A stretch of 64,000 bases of DNA. Origin: Metallyticus violacea (taxonomy: Eukaryota; Arthropoda; Insecta; Mantodea; Metallyticidae). Below, piece by piece: positions 1 to 13,438 of this stretch; within the stretch, counting starts at the first letter, position 1; each line of letters begins with the position of its first letter. The stretch lies in contig CM060835.1 of NCBI GenBank assembly GCA_030762175.1, forward strand, positions 83,354,001-83,418,000, given 5' to 3'. Position numbers and translations under genes: made by a program. The notes beneath the pieces are model-generated. The model saw nothing but the letters and a program-made list of their open reading frames with translations, ran no database searches and was not told where the DNA came from.

Positions 1-1256
1 AATAACATAAAGTTTCGAGTTACATTGTGTATTTAAAAAGAGGTTCATATGTTTCAATAAAACATAAACATGTTACTCTTCAGAGACAATTACAATATAC
101 TAAGAAAATATACGCAATCATCAAATTTTCATTGGCTGTGACGTTTAATTGAAATTTTATTGCAGTAAAAAACATGCAACACAAGAGTTTTCTAAGGTTA
201 TTACAGAGCGCTCTTACATATAAATATAATTCTCAAACATACATTAATATTTTACATTTGACATCTTCACGACGATGCTTATATTAAAACACATATATCG
301 TTACAAATACAGTTTATATGCTGAATTAATTTGTACTTTTATTTTAAAACAATAGAGAGAAAATTAAACGCAAGAGTGCTTTTTAAATTTCAGATTTCAA
401 GTATGCCACTACTCCTAAAGGTCGGATTTCCCTAATTTTCAGAAACTATTTTTGCTTATATTATTTAAATTATATGTACCGAATGTTGTTATGAAGAAGC
501 AAATATTGCAGCCGATAGAGCGATTTTTAAATTTTGATTTTAAGATAAATTCTCACTTTTATTTGCCCAATTTCCCTGACTTTAAGAAACTGTTTGTCTT
601 ATTTTATTTAAGTGGCATATATTACGTTTCGCTGTGAAAAAACAAATATTGGTGCCGCTAGAGTAATTTTTATATTCTGAGTTTCAGGTATACCCTCACT
701 CCTAATAACGTGATTTCACTGATTTTCAGAGTCTATATTTCATATTTATATCAATGGTATATTCCGAGTTTCGTTGAGAAAAAACAAATTGCTAGAACGA
801 ATTTAAAATTTCGGCTTAACCCCCACTTTAAATTTCGGGTTTCAGCTATATCCCTAATGACCCGATTTCCCTAATTTTCAAAGACCATTTTTTCTTATTT
901 TATTAAAATGGCATTCACCGAACTTTGTTGCGATAAAACAAATATTGTTGCCCCTAGAGCGATTTTTAAATGTTGGGTGTCAGGTAAACCCACACTCCTA
1001 AAATACTGGGTTTCAGGCAAACTGCCGATCTAATAATCTCATTTCACTAATTTTCAGAAGCATTTTTTTATTTTAATTGTAATATCAAGTTTCGTTTTTT
1101 AAAAAATTACAATTTCGGCCGCTAGAGCGATTTTTAAATTTTGCTTTAATCTCCGCTCGGTTTTCAGCCACACCACTATTTCTAATGGCCCGATTGCCCT
1201 TATATTCAGAAACTATTTGTATTGAATTATTTCAATAAAATGTGCCGAGTTTCTCT
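1..1256 (+). repeat. Dispersed element E, copy 1, with internal satellite-like monomers
   Basis: Bases 1-360 are a non-tandem arm that recurs, diverged, at about 16236-16590. From about 361 to 1256 there are roughly five degenerate monomers of about 160-190 bp. Each carries the same ordered words: a 'gccgctagagcgattttt'-like start, a 'ttcaggtataccc' segment, 'ccctaattttcagaaactat', 'cttattttatt', then 'gagtttcgttgagaaaa'. Related monomers occur at 16590-16890 and inverted at 32640-33040. A unique arm plus internal tandem monomers plus a microsatellite in one copy resembles DINE-1/Helentron-type non-autonomous elements; that class is inference, because I could not fix the termini. Short open frames inside are not coding. 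Confidence 0.7.
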
Positions 1257-1655
1257 ATGTATCCCTATTCTCTCGATCTACTGGATGGACGGATTATCTA
1301 TGAAACATGAGAACGGTTCCAGCGGAAGGTTAGTTTGGCCTTGACCGACATTTCGGTTGAAGGGTAGCCCTGCTATAACAGCCTGACAGGGTACACGATG
1401 CAGTTGGGTGACAGTTTCTTTCGAGAGCGAATACTAAATGTAATTTGTATACATTCTGTAGGAAAGGTGTACATTCCCCAACCAGTGTACGTTTACGGCT
1501 CATATAATCGTACAGAACCCGCTCATTTTGTCGGGTAGGTACTGAGTTGCATTATAAGTTTGTATTCTGTGAAACAGAACGGTTAAAGAAATAAAGATGA
1601 TGTTGAATATCGCCTGGAAGTCTCTTTGAACAAAAAAAAAAAAAAAAAAAAAAAA
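1257..1655 (+). other. Unidentified retrocopy-like block with poly(A) tail
   Basis: A more GC-rich stretch ends with AATAAA at 1589-1594 and a pure run of 24 A at 1632-1655. A polyadenylation signal followed by a genomic A-run is what a retrotransposed transcript or LINE 3' end leaves. I recognise no protein motif and found no clear target-site duplication. It could be a LINE 3' UTR, a SINE 3' region or a processed pseudogene of a non-coding segment. Confidence 0.4.
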
Positions 1656-2091
1656 CCTGCGGCGGCTTCCCAGCAATAACTCTGAAGTTATTCATGTTAA
1701 AGCTCTTAACTGTGCTGCAAGAACATAAACCAGTGATTCTTTATGAGAATGAATTTTGACAAGTGCATGACGGAGAAATTGATCCTAACGTCATTCTACG
1801 AGTATTTTCCGACCAAGTTTGCTTCCCTTACACCAGGGCTTGCCAAAGCCGGCAACCCGCATCACTTCTCTTCTGAGTTGTGGGGAGGGTTCCACAATCG
1901 TCTTAACATAACGCCATTTATGGATAACATAATGAGATCCTTCAGGTTTCATTTTTCAGATGCAATTCCAGCATCTCCTTGCTTGACATAGTGAGTGTGT
2001 GAGTGCAAATAAATAGTATTTTATCAGGCAGTCACTGTAATATTGCGAGACAACAGCTAATTGTTGTTGCCGATTGCTTTGAAACATGACT
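1656..2091. other. Unassigned sequence
   Basis: An 82-codon open frame at 1743-1991 has no recognisable motif. Nothing else is supported. Confidence 0.6.
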
Positions 2092-2404
2092 CTCTCCTGG
2101 TCTAGTGGTTAGCGTTGCTGACTGTTGGCAGGGAGGCCCGGGTTCCATTCCCAGTTAGAAAATTTTCTAAGTAAGGGAGGCCTGAAACGTTGTTTACTTA
2201 TCCTCGTGAGGATAAATGGTGAGCTGCCTGATGGGGAGGTGATCTAGAATAAGCGACTGGCGAGGTGCCAGCATGTTGAACATATGCTTCCCCTGCAATA
2301 CTGTCTTCTATCACTGAAGTCGTAAGATGGAGGTAGAGGAAGCAAAGATTACGGCCATTGTCCGATCTCGGGTTGTAGCACCATAGAAGAAGAAGAAGAA
2401 GAAG

Positions 2405-2434
<30 letters not shown>
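2092..2434 (+). mobile_element. tRNA-derived SINE, family A, copy 1
   Basis: The head carries RNA polymerase III internal promoter boxes: an A box 'tggtctagtgg' near 2098 and a B box 'ggttccattcc' near 2141. The body includes 'gagctgcctgatggggaggt' and 'gatggaggtagaggaa', and the 3' end is a (GAA)n tract at 2386-2434. The same head and body order recurs inverted at 53370-53684. Leucine-rich and phenylalanine-rich open frames on the other strand only translate the GAA tract. Confidence 0.85.
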
Positions 2435-2435
<1 letters not shown>

Positions 2436-3774
2436 TGTATGCATACGCTGCGCGGCCCATGAACTGCCCGTACTCTCGTTTCAGAGATAATTCGCCCATT
2501 CATAACAACTTTTGGTTATGGTGTCACTTCATTCAAAAAGCAAAGCAACAGCTTCACATTGGGGATATTTTGTGTTACATTAAAGAACCCGAGTGACAAA
2601 GGCGCATGATAAGTAATTTCTTTAGCACTAGGTTTGCGTTCTATTTTATTTTATATTTCGCCTCTTTCTAGCGGAATAAATGCAGCGTTATTATAAAACA
2701 AATAGACCCTTTCAATATTCTGCCGGTTTGTCCCACTTTGAGAGATAATTTAGAGTATTTCTGTGCTAATGAGGAGGAACTTCATATTATGGCATGGAAA
2801 TTAAAAGCTGATTGAGGTGATGCATCAGCCAATAACTTAGTACATTGAGTTACCGGTCACTGATTATGACGTCACGATAAACTGCAGTTGTGTAATTTTG
2901 ATGTGAACTTTTCGTTCATCGTTATATGTGACATAAGCTCTGGTTATCTTCATATGCATGCGTCACGCATTCTGTGTAAACTGTATGTTTGTGAATAAGC
3001 TGTGAACGTTTGCCCAAATGCATATTTTAATCCATAATCAGAACTCATAGGCTGCTTTTAGTTTATATATTTGAGTTAATTTATACTAATTAATCAGGAC
3101 GCGTTAAAGTATGTACAAAGAATTTAGCAGTACTAATGGAGTCTAAAATGTGCACCTCAAGAATAGGAACAATGGTCTAGGACGCTTCTTTGTGAAGCTG
3201 CAGGGGTCAACTCCTAAGCTACAAATGTGTTTATGGATGATCAAGAGGACTGAAAACACATAGTTTACCATAAATAACTTTTTCTGTCAAATACATGCTA
3301 TAATATTAATTGATTGAAGTTGAAGACAGTAATCAAACCTACTGTAGTTATCAAAAAGAGCTTACCCCCTCCTGCTTAAGTTAAACTGCAGTCCGCTTAT
3401 GACTTGCGTCATTGACATTGGTTTGCATTTGACACACACATTACATCGCAACAGAACTATGACGTTGATCGATGCCTGTAACTGCTTATTGAACCGTCTA
3501 ACAGCACTTGTTTCCATTCTCTAAAGACATTCAAGCCGCCGTTCTAATAGTAAGTTCTTTGTACACAGCTTTTCCGCACTCTTGCTTGTTAGAGTTCCAA
3601 TTATAAGCTCACTTTTCTCTTACAGTCACTACATAGTGCAGCGGTCAAACACTTTTTTTTTTTTTTAATTTTCAAGTTCATGAATAGTGCTATGCACTTC
3701 GGCTCTCTCTTGCTATTTGCTTGAGGTATATTGCTAGTGACTGTGAAGCAGTCTATTATCTCCATAGTAGTAGG

Positions 3775-3843
<69 letters not shown>

Positions 3844-5517
3844 ATTTTGTATGCAGTTTTCGAAATGGATGCGTCCAGAAGACCTGCCATGCAGATTACA
3901 CAATCATCTGGGCAATGATTCGTGAAATCTTATTCTTGTGCATAATTTATGATGAAAATCATGCAACACCACTCTAGGCAAATTGTCGTTTGCTTCTTCC
4001 CATTTTTTACTGGCCATGGGAGCTCTCTTTTGCAAATCCGAGGAACATTTTAAGGAACACGGTGTTAACAATTTCTATGACGATAGGTCTAAAATCCTTA
4101 ATTGTTCCCAGATGAAATCGATGTTCTAGATTACGTGCAAAATACAGTCGTTATAAGAAACTCATAACTTGCTTAACGGAAAAATAGTTTTTTTTTTTTA
4201 TTTGCTTCCTAAGTATACTTTTACGCACCAGTCTTCTTTATAATAGCACAATTCGAAATTCTTCTCTTAATATTCTCAGCCAATAATCTGTCAGATGTTG
4301 ACAACCACATTTCAAATTCTGGTTGAGTCGAGCAACTTTCGGTAATTGGGAAGCTAAGAAGAGTTCGACGTTACGATGTTAACCACCGTATTGCTGCATA
4401 CTAGAATTCATGTGTGGCTTTTCACATGAACACGCGTACAAAGTTTGTGATGTATATTTCATTTTGTTGCACCGGTGACGTCTACATAGATCGGTCACTT
4501 ATACAATGCTGAAGAGAAGGTCGTCAAAGGCTTTTCAATTCTTAAGATTTTGATAAAATTTAGAATATGTACTACTTATATTTTGGCTGAATTAGTAAAA
4601 CTATCTGTATTATGCTACAATGGTATTAGTTGCTACACGTAGGCCAATTTTTATATATTTGGATACGGTAGTTAATAATTTTGGTGTAGATATTGAATGT
4701 TTGTGTTATTTTTAATGTCTATATTTCCTATGTATAGCATTTTAGAACGTAATATTAGCAACATTATTACAGATTTAATTCAATTAAATATTCCAGGAAA
4801 GGTTTTATCTATAATGTTAATAAATTTACGTTAAACATTTGTATCTTGAGACGTTTTAGCATTCTCGGTAAGGACTGTTGACAACATGGTATAAGGTATT
4901 GCAGCAGAGAGGGCTTCCTCAATCATATAACACAGTAATGACTGTTGGAACCATCTCATGGACAGCACATGAAAAAAAAAAAAAATGTAAATGCTCAAAC
5001 TCCAAGCTCAAACGCTCAGACTTAGTTTAAAACGGTGTAACTGGAGACAAACAGAGAAGCAAGTGACAGTCAGCAGTTTCCCTAACTGGTAGAAGCTGAC
5101 GAAAGTCGGGTGAATTCTGAGGGCAGGCAAGATCAGATCACTGTACTGTCCCTTGAGATAACTCGTGCGGCTACTGCCGGATTCTACTCCACAATTCGCT
5201 TAGCCACTAGTTGTGGGGTATCACTTCGAAGACGAGTGAAAGCTGGGTGTGCAGGCTTAAATTCTATGACTCAAGCTGTCTGGCTTACTTAGGATAGATA
5301 TCAGATAGTTTTAGCCTTCTGCTTCCGAGCTCATAAGTCGCTTAAAAGTTGATTAAAAAAAACCAAGTAAATTTCATTCTTTTTTGAAAATATAAATTTT
5401 TATTCATCTAAATAATCTCGATGAACAATTTCATTGGTTCAGCAAGTTTTTATCTTTCGCATTTCGTCGCAAAAATAAAATTTTTCGAATTCTCCCGCCA
5501 AATAAATAATTGAAATG
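2435..5517. other. Unassigned AT-rich sequence
   Basis: I see no gene. The stretch holds a (TAA)n microsatellite (listed separately), an A-run near 4972-4985, and a palindrome TGACGTCA at 2867-2874 that may be chance. A slightly GC-richer patch lies at 5040-5290 with no recognisable motif. Confidence 0.6.
3778..3842. repeat. (TAA)n microsatellite
   Basis: About 21 perfect TAA units. Poly-asparagine and poly-leucine open frames across it are spurious. Confidence 0.97.
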
Positions 5518-5757
5518 TCGGTCCTTGTGACTACCATACTTGCCTCCTAGATTCAAGTCAAACCCGGCCAAGGTGGTGCATTTTAGGGCGTGAAAGTTCT
5601 AAGTATGACTTCCTGAGGAAAGGAAGTAAAGTCATTGGTCCCTGTAAAAGAACCTTATAGAAGAACCCTATGGGAGAAAATTAATCGGCTGTTTTATTCC
5701 CTAAATTTAATTTCATGCTAATGACCAAAATTGTTAAAGAGAGTCCTAAAATAAACC

Positions 5758-5819
<62 letters not shown>
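5518..5819 (+). mobile_element. SINE family C, degenerate copy C1 with (TAA)n tail
   Basis: A decayed tRNA-like head ('cggtccttgtg', 'ccatacttgcctcctag', 'caaacccggccaagg') is followed by the family C body landmarks: 'gggcgtgaaagttctaagtatgac', paired 'ttcct.aggaa' and 'gtaaagtcattggtccc'. It runs into a (TAA)n microsatellite at about 5758-5819. Intact relatives are at 26053, 52028 and 58364. Confidence 0.8.
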
Positions 5820-7342
5820 GAATCAAAGACGTCCTTTTACAGAGGCATTTTCTTCTCTTTGAACTTTATAAATTCGGGAACAGAAAATGCTAGTGGTGTC
5901 TAAGTATTACGTTAAGAAATTGAGGATAACTTATTTACTAATTTATTTAAGAAATGCATTTTTGTGTATTATGAAAGCACATACAGAGAACGCATACAAA
6001 GGTTGTAAAAGATTTTATAGTCTGTAATAATTTAATAAATACATTCATTCATTTAAGTCTAGGAGATAAGGTGGAAGAAAATCCATCTGAGGTCTGATTC
6101 GTGCACTTTTTCCAGTGCGATTCTTAATGGAACGGCCGGTTGATCACATTTTTTGTGTGCCGATACCGGCCAATTCATCAATTCTTCTAAATGACCCAAA
6201 AATGCTACATTATTGACTTTTATTATTACTTTACCCTTTTTCAAGTAGAGTCTACTAGGATATTCCTTGGCGGTTCTAAAGACGGCAACCATTCCTATCT
6301 TAACCTACAAAACGAACTTCTTCAATCGTTATGCACTATTTTAGATGACGTTTAAACACAGGTGGTGAATATATGTCTCATCTAACGAATCAATACAAAT
6401 ACTTGTAAATTGCAATTGAACTTCAATGAACAATGCATTTTGGTTCACAATTAACGTCGCGGTACCCATAGCACACACAGCTATTAAATATGCAATTTTT
6501 CTTGCAGGACATTGTACACTCGTTCTGTTAAGATGCCTGCATTCTCTGCTATCTCGTTCACTTTCACTCAGCGATCTTTACTCGTAGTTATGGTACGATG
6601 GAGTTTTCATTGCTGTCCTTCGTGGTGACCACAAAGTATTTATAATCTTAGAACCAAATTGATATAAACAAGGGAATTATCTGGCCTGTGATTTGTTGCA
6701 GACCGAAGCACGCTGTAGAACATAGTGCCGGGTATTTTAGTTACTTCTCTTTTCTTTTATAATTCGCAAAATTTCATATATTTAGCTAAACAACATTTTC
6801 ATTTAGTATTTAAGCAAGCGCTGCACGAGTGTAATAAAGCTAATAGTTCTGTTTATACACTCATCTGTTTTCAGTTTGGTGAAATGGCGGCCTATGCTGG
6901 TGTGATTAATACGGTAGGTGATAATGTGCATGAAATTTAGAAGTATTCTAAAAGTAAACTGCTAACATTCTAAAGATAAACAGTTAAATAGTAGTGAAAA
7001 GATAATGTTGTCACGTATTTTCAATAAACGATGCAGGAGAATCCAACTGTTTTTGTGAACGACATCGTAAATTAACTGCTGTCTATAAAAGTGCAGCATT
7101 GCAAATGCGCGTAAATAATCCTTTCTTTTTTCTATATAAAAGCTAATGTATATTAACACTGTATTCTGTTTTGAGCATGGATATTCGTCTACAATGCGGC
7201 TAGCGCAACCAATCTGTCATTCGTATTCTCACAGCTGATGTTTCAGATGGGACTAGCGCATAAAATGCAAATGTTACGTCAAGCTTGGTTCTTACGTTGC
7301 GGTCACGAGGACTGTTCAATAAACATGTTTTTAAACATATCT
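5820..7342. other. Unassigned sequence
   Basis: Only short open frames (60-77 codons) without motifs. No repeat family recognised. Confidence 0.55.
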
Positions 7343-8163
7343 TTACTCATCATAATTTTGATATTTCTCAAAGTAGTCCCCATTGGATACATCTGTACCA
7401 GCGTTTCCGACAGACTTCATAAACACGCTTTAATCCATTTTTGACTAGGCCTTTAGAATCTCTTCCGTAGTATTCACCACCACTGCTTCTGATAATAAAA
7501 AGCGCCTCACACGAAGATATTTCTTCAATATGGAAAAAAGAAAAAAGTAGCACTTGAGTAATTCGAGCTATAGGGAGAGTGAGACATCAACTTCAGCTTG
7601 ATTTTTGTGAGATATTGAGATATTGTGTAACAATGTTATCGTGTGCATTCAGCTTTTTGCATGGAAATGTGGCCTTGCACAGTTTTCAGAACATATCTAT
7701 AGTATACAGTTGTTACATGCTGGTAAATCATTCCTTTAATATTTTTTGGCATTGGTGAGGACACATACAGCCTTGTTGTTTGCTCTTAGGATGGAAATGG
7801 GTAGCAAAGTTTCATCAGCAATGATTATTTTTGAAAGAAACTCCGCATCTTCCTCCAATGTCAACTTCAACTGCATGCAAACCTGTATGGGAACGAATTT
7901 TTGTTCGGTAATCAGCAGATTTGGAACCCACCCTGCACAAACACGTCTCAAGTGCAACATTTCAGCACCAAGTGTGGGTGACACACAGAGAAATTTTGTT
8001 AATAATATTCAACATTTCTCTCTCACAATGACAGCAAAGCTATTAATGTTTTCTTCCGTCAGAAAGCCAGTTCTACCTTCCTTTGAAACTGATTGCCTCC
8101 TCTCTTCATACATTTTAAATCATCTTCGAGCTGTGCTATAAGGAAGAAGAAATTCCCCATTGG
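7343..8163 (-). pseudogene. mariner-type transposase remnant, internally deleted
   Basis: Read on the minus strand, this is a broken IS630/Tc1/mariner transposase. About 7736-7984 encodes the region leading to the first catalytic Asp: 'RRVCAGWVPNLL' then 'EDAEFLSKIIIADE', where the D of the usual T-G-D-E is kept. About 7343-7550 encodes the C-terminus ending 'NGDYFEK' in another frame. The block with the second and third catalytic Asp is missing, and frameshifts separate the parts. Family knowledge: these enzymes of about 345 residues cut and paste at TA using a DD34D triad. This copy cannot be active. A 131-codon frame on the opposite strand (7746-8141) is a shadow of it. Confidence 0.85.
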
Positions 8164-9122
8164 CCCCCTGTAACATTATATAGGTCACCGTTAAAGATTT
8201 GTCGAGATGAAAGCGGATTTTTAAGAGTAGCATGCTGTTCTTCGCATGTCACCTCCATTTGTTGTCATGTCTAATCAGTTTAGTCGGTTCAATTTTAGCG
8301 CGAGAAATTATGCCTGTAAACATTCTTTATTGAACAGTTCTAGTTCTATAGTTCTTCACCTTCCATGCATACAGGGCTGGGTTTCCACTCATTTATCTGA
8401 AAATAAAATCTTCAATGCTGGTGCATTGCTAGCCTTAACTTCTTCAATTTGATTTTGATCTGTGCGGTCATTTATTTTTTCAAATAAATTCCTTTTCCGT
8501 TCTCTGCAGCAAACGTTAGACGGTAATTGATACAGATCGCTGTCAAACAATGATAAAGGAAACATGCTCGCCAACAAAGAGACCACTCAGGAATTTTAAC
8601 ACTAATTCACAAAAAGTTGCCATAATTTAATCATTATAAGTATTATCTTAAATAACATGTACAGCATCCTATAACCCTATAACTTCTAGAGGACATGAAT
8701 AATCGTCTCACACTGTGGAAGTAAGCGAGGAATAGTTGCGATAGGCTTTACTCATCCAGTTGTTCTTAATACTAACGTTAAAATACATTCGGCGCGTAGA
8801 GTGGCATTTGCTTGACATCAACTATGCGGAGTCTTTCATGGTTTTGCTGGCAGAGTCGGTAATCAGAGCGATAACTCCCGGCGAAGCGGTAGTAATAAAC
8901 TGCTACTTATTATCCATGCACTTCTAATATCTTTTTTATTGTCATTCAAATGCATAAGCACATCATCTGAAATAAATACATTTTCTCGCATGAGGTTTTC
9001 CTCCAGTTCTTCTAAAATGTGAGGATTTGTCTATAAATAAAAATCAATACCGTCAGATCAAGGGACCGCGCGATCTATACGTCCTAACGAGTTACCCTAT
9101 CTTTAAAAAATTAATGAATCAT
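8164..9122. other. Unassigned sequence
   Basis: May include decayed flanks of the mariner copy. Nothing else is recognisable. Confidence 0.55.
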
Positions 9123-9183
9123 TAGCTGTATGCGCAGTGGTAGAGCCTTGCTGGAAATACCCAGTTCGACATTCAGTATCAGT
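9123..9183 (+). other. tRNA-like Pol III box remnant
   Basis: 'tgcgcagtggtagagc' resembles an A box and 'agttcgacattc', 35 bases on, a degenerate B box. No cloverleaf can be closed by eye, so it is at best a decayed tRNA pseudogene or SINE head, possibly chance. Confidence 0.3.
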
Positions 9184-10798
9184 AAATTTTAAACAAATTG
9201 AACTAGTATGTCATTCCTGCATCTTTTTGCTTTTACGGTATTCTCAAAAAGATATACTCTATTACTCTATGTGTATTTATTGCGCACCTTACATCGATTT
9301 TCTCGTAATGAAAATAAAATTCGGATTTTATGTACTACAATGCCTGTTATTTTGCTCGAAACATGACCACGAAAATGGAACCAGCCTCATCAGTAAATAA
9401 TATTAAGCGTGGATCAGTTAATCTATCATTAACGTTCCAATTACAGATAATTGTCCGAACACCAGGACACCTGCCTGCAATTCGTGAACAACAGAGACCT
9501 TGTATGCTTTCAGTTTTCAGGTTACTAAATTTCGGAAGATGAACTGACGCGTGTGAACGACAGTTTTCTAAAAAGTACTAGAATTGTGTGAGTATAGCAG
9601 GATAATATTTCCGACATCTCCTTTCATGATGTACGTACTTGTTTTCGTTGTAACAAGTGTATATGTAATTGCGAGAATAGCTGCGCAGAAATCGCCGGGA
9701 GTTGGGGCTGTGACTGTCGGCCCGCCAGCTGCTGTGAGAAGGAAGAAGAAAAAGCCTTTAGACTAAAATGAGTTAATCAATGAAAGAAAAGGAAATGTAA
9801 TACGTTTTGCATCAACTTAGGAAACTTTTAAAATCTCTATAGGAACATCATGGGTCATCGGTCGGAAATGACAGTGTTACTTGACTCAGAAACTTCTAAA
9901 GAACAAGACATTCTGTAAAACAAATAAAACGAACATAACTACAAAGAGCACACAATATTTTGGATAATTGCGTATTCTTCACAGGCTCAAGAAATATACG
10001 TAACAACTTACAGACAACCTCAGTTACTTTTATACAGTGTTTTGTTTCGAGCCCCACACATTTAAACGGAAACCCTGAACTGCTACAATATACACGTGTT
10101 TATTAGGGAGGAGAGTCTGATACATGAAATTTTAAGAAATTTATGCTCATTAGAAGGCTTGCTATCTTTTCAGTTTTGCTTGACTATTGTGAATATCGAC
10201 TAAACAATGTATCGAGATAAAATTCTTTGTAGTCAGCCTATCTATGTCAGAGTTTGTCTAATATCAAGGGTTAAACTCGAGACTTTGGGAAAGATAGTGA
10301 TCTACCCCATAGTAAATGAAATACTTTGAATTGCCTAAATCCCTTAAACTGGCACTTGCAATTGATCCAATGACTTTTGTGTGTTTGTTAGTTTCACATA
10401 ATCTGCATAATATTTTTAGATTTGAGACAGTGAAATATTTATATAAGTGAAAAGGTCTAGGTAGGTTGTTTCAAAGTTCAACATACACGCTATAAAACAT
10501 TAACTAAAGAAGCAGAAAAAGATAAGTACCTTAGATAGTTATTACATAATGTCACTTTATTTTTCGTTTATGTAATATAGTTAAGCATTGGTTTCTTTTT
10601 CTAAGATAGACGTCATACCAAATCATGAGGGATTTCTGTGTTGATATTTCTCCACAGCTATACAGCATCCCATGAAATTGTGCAGTACCAGTCTATAACG
10701 CTCGTTCTGTTAGGTGCGCATTAACTTTATAAAATGTTAATTATCCTACTCGTACACAAATTTCTCTACCGGTTATAGTAGAGTAGTAATAGACTTTT
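9184..10798. other. Unassigned sequence
   Basis: No motif-bearing open frame and no recognised repeat. Confidence 0.55.
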
Positions 10799-11098
10799 GT
10801 TGTGGCACGTTTCCAGTATGCAGTGGTGTTTAACGCCCGTTTTTACTACTGAGGCAACACAGGCGGTGAACACTGACGATACATGAAATGATATATTGCG
10901 AAAGCATTTATTTTTTGGGGAAGGAATCGTTCCAGTTCTAAGTTTAGGGTACCTCCCCGGCATTTGCCAGTTATGGGGACTGAGGAAAACCTGGAAAAAA
11001 CCCCAGTCAGGGAGGACAGTCCTGTTGGGATTCGAATCCCAGACCTCCCGCTCACGAATCCGCGCCTTAACCCCTGGCCACCTGTGGCGGTTGTGGCA
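10799..11098 (-). mobile_element. SINE family B, copy B1, with 9-bp target-site duplication
   Basis: On the minus strand it reads tRNA head 'accgcca..ggtggcc', B box 'ggattcgaatcc', then 'ggttttcctcagtc', 'ccggggaggtaccc', and ends '..gggcgttaaacacc'. 'gttgtggca' flanks it at 10799-10807 and 11090-11098, placing the element at 10808-11089, exactly where the family head begins. It matches copies at 12183, 25775, 27440 and 38399. Open frames of 91-120 codons here are not real. Confidence 0.88.
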
Positions 11099-12173
11099 GG
11101 TTTACAAGTACACAACAGTAAGTATAACTGTCGCATGGGCCTTACGGCTATACGTGCTAATACAGTACTTTTAACAATAAAATACATAATACCGAAGAAA
11201 AATAACAAAACGTTCTATGATTACCTGTTATTTATATAATCATATATGCAAACACACCAATACACTTACACACGTTTTCTATGAATAATTTATCCCTGAG
11301 GCTCCCCCCCCCCTGCAATTCTCCTCTTTTCTCTATAGCCATTAACCGTCTTTGCCGGGTCTCCGCTAGATTTGTATGTGTATCTCTCATGTACCACCAC
11401 TGCCAGGCAGGCAGTCAAACTTCTGTTGGAAATCAGAAATTGTGGTAGTAAACGTTTATTTCTTAAAAGTTCCGTTTCCCTGCACTCTGCCACAATATAT
11501 CTCCAGGTATTGCATTCTCTGAAGAGCGGGCATATTCTTTTCCCGAAAGCATTAATTATTTTATTTCCTAATGTGAGCGAGATCCCTTCATTCTTTTCTC
11601 CTACAGACATCTAAATATCTCCCTCCCCCACACCTGTCCTACTTGAGCCTGCTGGTTTTCTGCGCATTAAGTCTCAGTATTTTACTGCATCCATGGTCTA
11701 GTGATAACAATTAGCCGCTCTAGCAAAGGAAGCTGTACTTACTTTAGACTTACTCGCCTGACTGTCATTATTTACTCATTTCATCATCATACGGATGGAC
11801 ATGACTTAATTAAATTCATTTATATAACAAACATCCCTACTCAAAATGAAATGAATACAAGGAAATAATGGACTGAGTTAATCTCTGAAAATACATTTCT
11901 AAATTGAACTATCTCATTTTATTAATAGAAAATTATTGGCCCAACCTCGAATTGTCTTCCTAAAGTGACTCATCCAGGAGCGTCCTCTCTCTTCAACCTC
12001 CCGAGCTCGACTCTCAAGAAACAGCAATCCGAATCTGTGCATGTGCAGAGCTCATCTTTCCCCACGTTCAAACCTTAAACCGTCATCATATGCCACAATA
12101 ATATACTTGTAACAACTTCTTCGTCATTATGTCATTGTGCCCTTTGCTACATGTTAATGTAGCCTCTAAGGAG
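11099..12173. other. Unassigned sequence
   Basis: A 106-codon minus frame (11290-11610) has no recognised motif. An A-box-like 'catggtctagtgat' near 11692 lacks a convincing B box. Confidence 0.55.
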
Positions 12174-12472
12174 CTAAAGCATATGAAATGAATGTGTTTA
12201 ACGCCCGTTTTCCCTACAGAGGCACCACAGGCGATGGGCACTGATTATACATGAGATGAAACTGCATATTGAGTAAGAATTTATTTTTAAGGAAGGAATC
12301 GTTCCAGGTCTAAGTTTAGGGTACCTGCCCGGCAGTTGCCATTTATGAGGACTGAGGAAAACCTGGAAAAAGCCTCAGTCAGGGAGGACGGTCCTGGCGG
12401 GATCGAACCCAGACCTCCCGTTCACGAGTCCTCGCCTTAACGACCTCGGCCAACCGTGGCGGTCTAAAACAT
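12174..12472 (-). mobile_element. SINE family B, copy B2, with imperfect target-site duplication
   Basis: Full-length minus-strand family B from head 'accgccacggttggccgagg' to 'gggcgttaaacac' with a degenerate CATT-like tail. The flanks 'ctaaagcat' (12174-12182) and 'ctaaaacat' (12464-12472) match at 8 of 9 bases. Element proper is 12183-12463. Confidence 0.87.
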
Positions 12473-13438
12473 GAGTTATTAGATATAAATACAGACATTT
12501 CCTCTCAAGGAGACAATCAACTTCCAGCGTATAAATGTACTAACTATTGTTCTGTAGTGGTGTAAAAATGTATAAACTCAAATAGAGCCAAACAAATTGA
12601 GATCTACAAAGATGCATCAGTTACAGAACAGCGAATAATTACAGGTCTAACCAAGGAAGGTGAAAACAGCTGTAATATCTTCCAGAGTGCGTTGTAGAGG
12701 TTTCCAGCTTGATTCACGTTATAGCTTTCACGAAGGAAGGAAATCCTCATTCTGAGCACCCTTCGGGCAGTATCACTGCAAATGAGACCCGTAACGTAGA
12801 GGAACCGATTTTTATATTTTCTCATGTGTCTATTTGCAAAATTGAAAACTTAACTTCTTCAACTGAGTCTTCGCTCCACTAACCACAGGAAAAATAACAG
12901 AGTAAAGGCGGAAACCTATGCAGCATACCGCTCTCTTAGTCATGGGCCTGTTCGCCTGTTTATTCAAAACACGGTTTCCTGGATTGTTTAAGACATTTGT
13001 AAGGTGCACAAGAATATTTTATATTTTAGGATTATAGTTTGATTCTATTGAATGTAGTAAGAGTAATGCAATAATACTTTATTTACTTAATTAATTTTCT
13101 TACGCTTTAATCATGAATTGCGTGACTACAGTCTGTTACAACATCTAAAACATTAGAATAGGCAGGCATATATTGAAGATGAATCTTGCGATGGAAACGG
13201 TTACCATTAGGCTAAAGGGAGAAGCTCAAAGATGTCTATGCTATTATATATATGTGTATATATATATGTATATATATATCAGCTAAAAGTATTTTGCAGA
13301 ATTTTTGATGATTTACTTGCTGTAAAAGTTAAACGACGGCTGTTTGATAAAATTGTTAAAAAACAAAGAAGTAATTTTTTTTTGAAAAACTCGTTTTATT
13401 TACTCAACATACTCTTCTTTAAAATATATACACTTATT
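12473..13438. other. Unassigned sequence
   Basis: Contains a TA-rich microsatellite at about 13240-13280. No gene signal. Confidence 0.55.

Noticed and set aside
2198..2503. Poly-leucine and poly-phenylalanine frames
   Set aside because: They read the (GAA)n tail of a SINE on the opposite strand.
2867..2874. TGACGTCA as a cAMP-response-type regulatory site
   Set aside because: An isolated 8-base palindrome with no adjacent gene is expected by chance in 64 kb.
7746..8141. 131-codon plus-strand frame
   Set aside because: The opposite strand encodes recognisable mariner transposase motifs, so this frame is a shadow.
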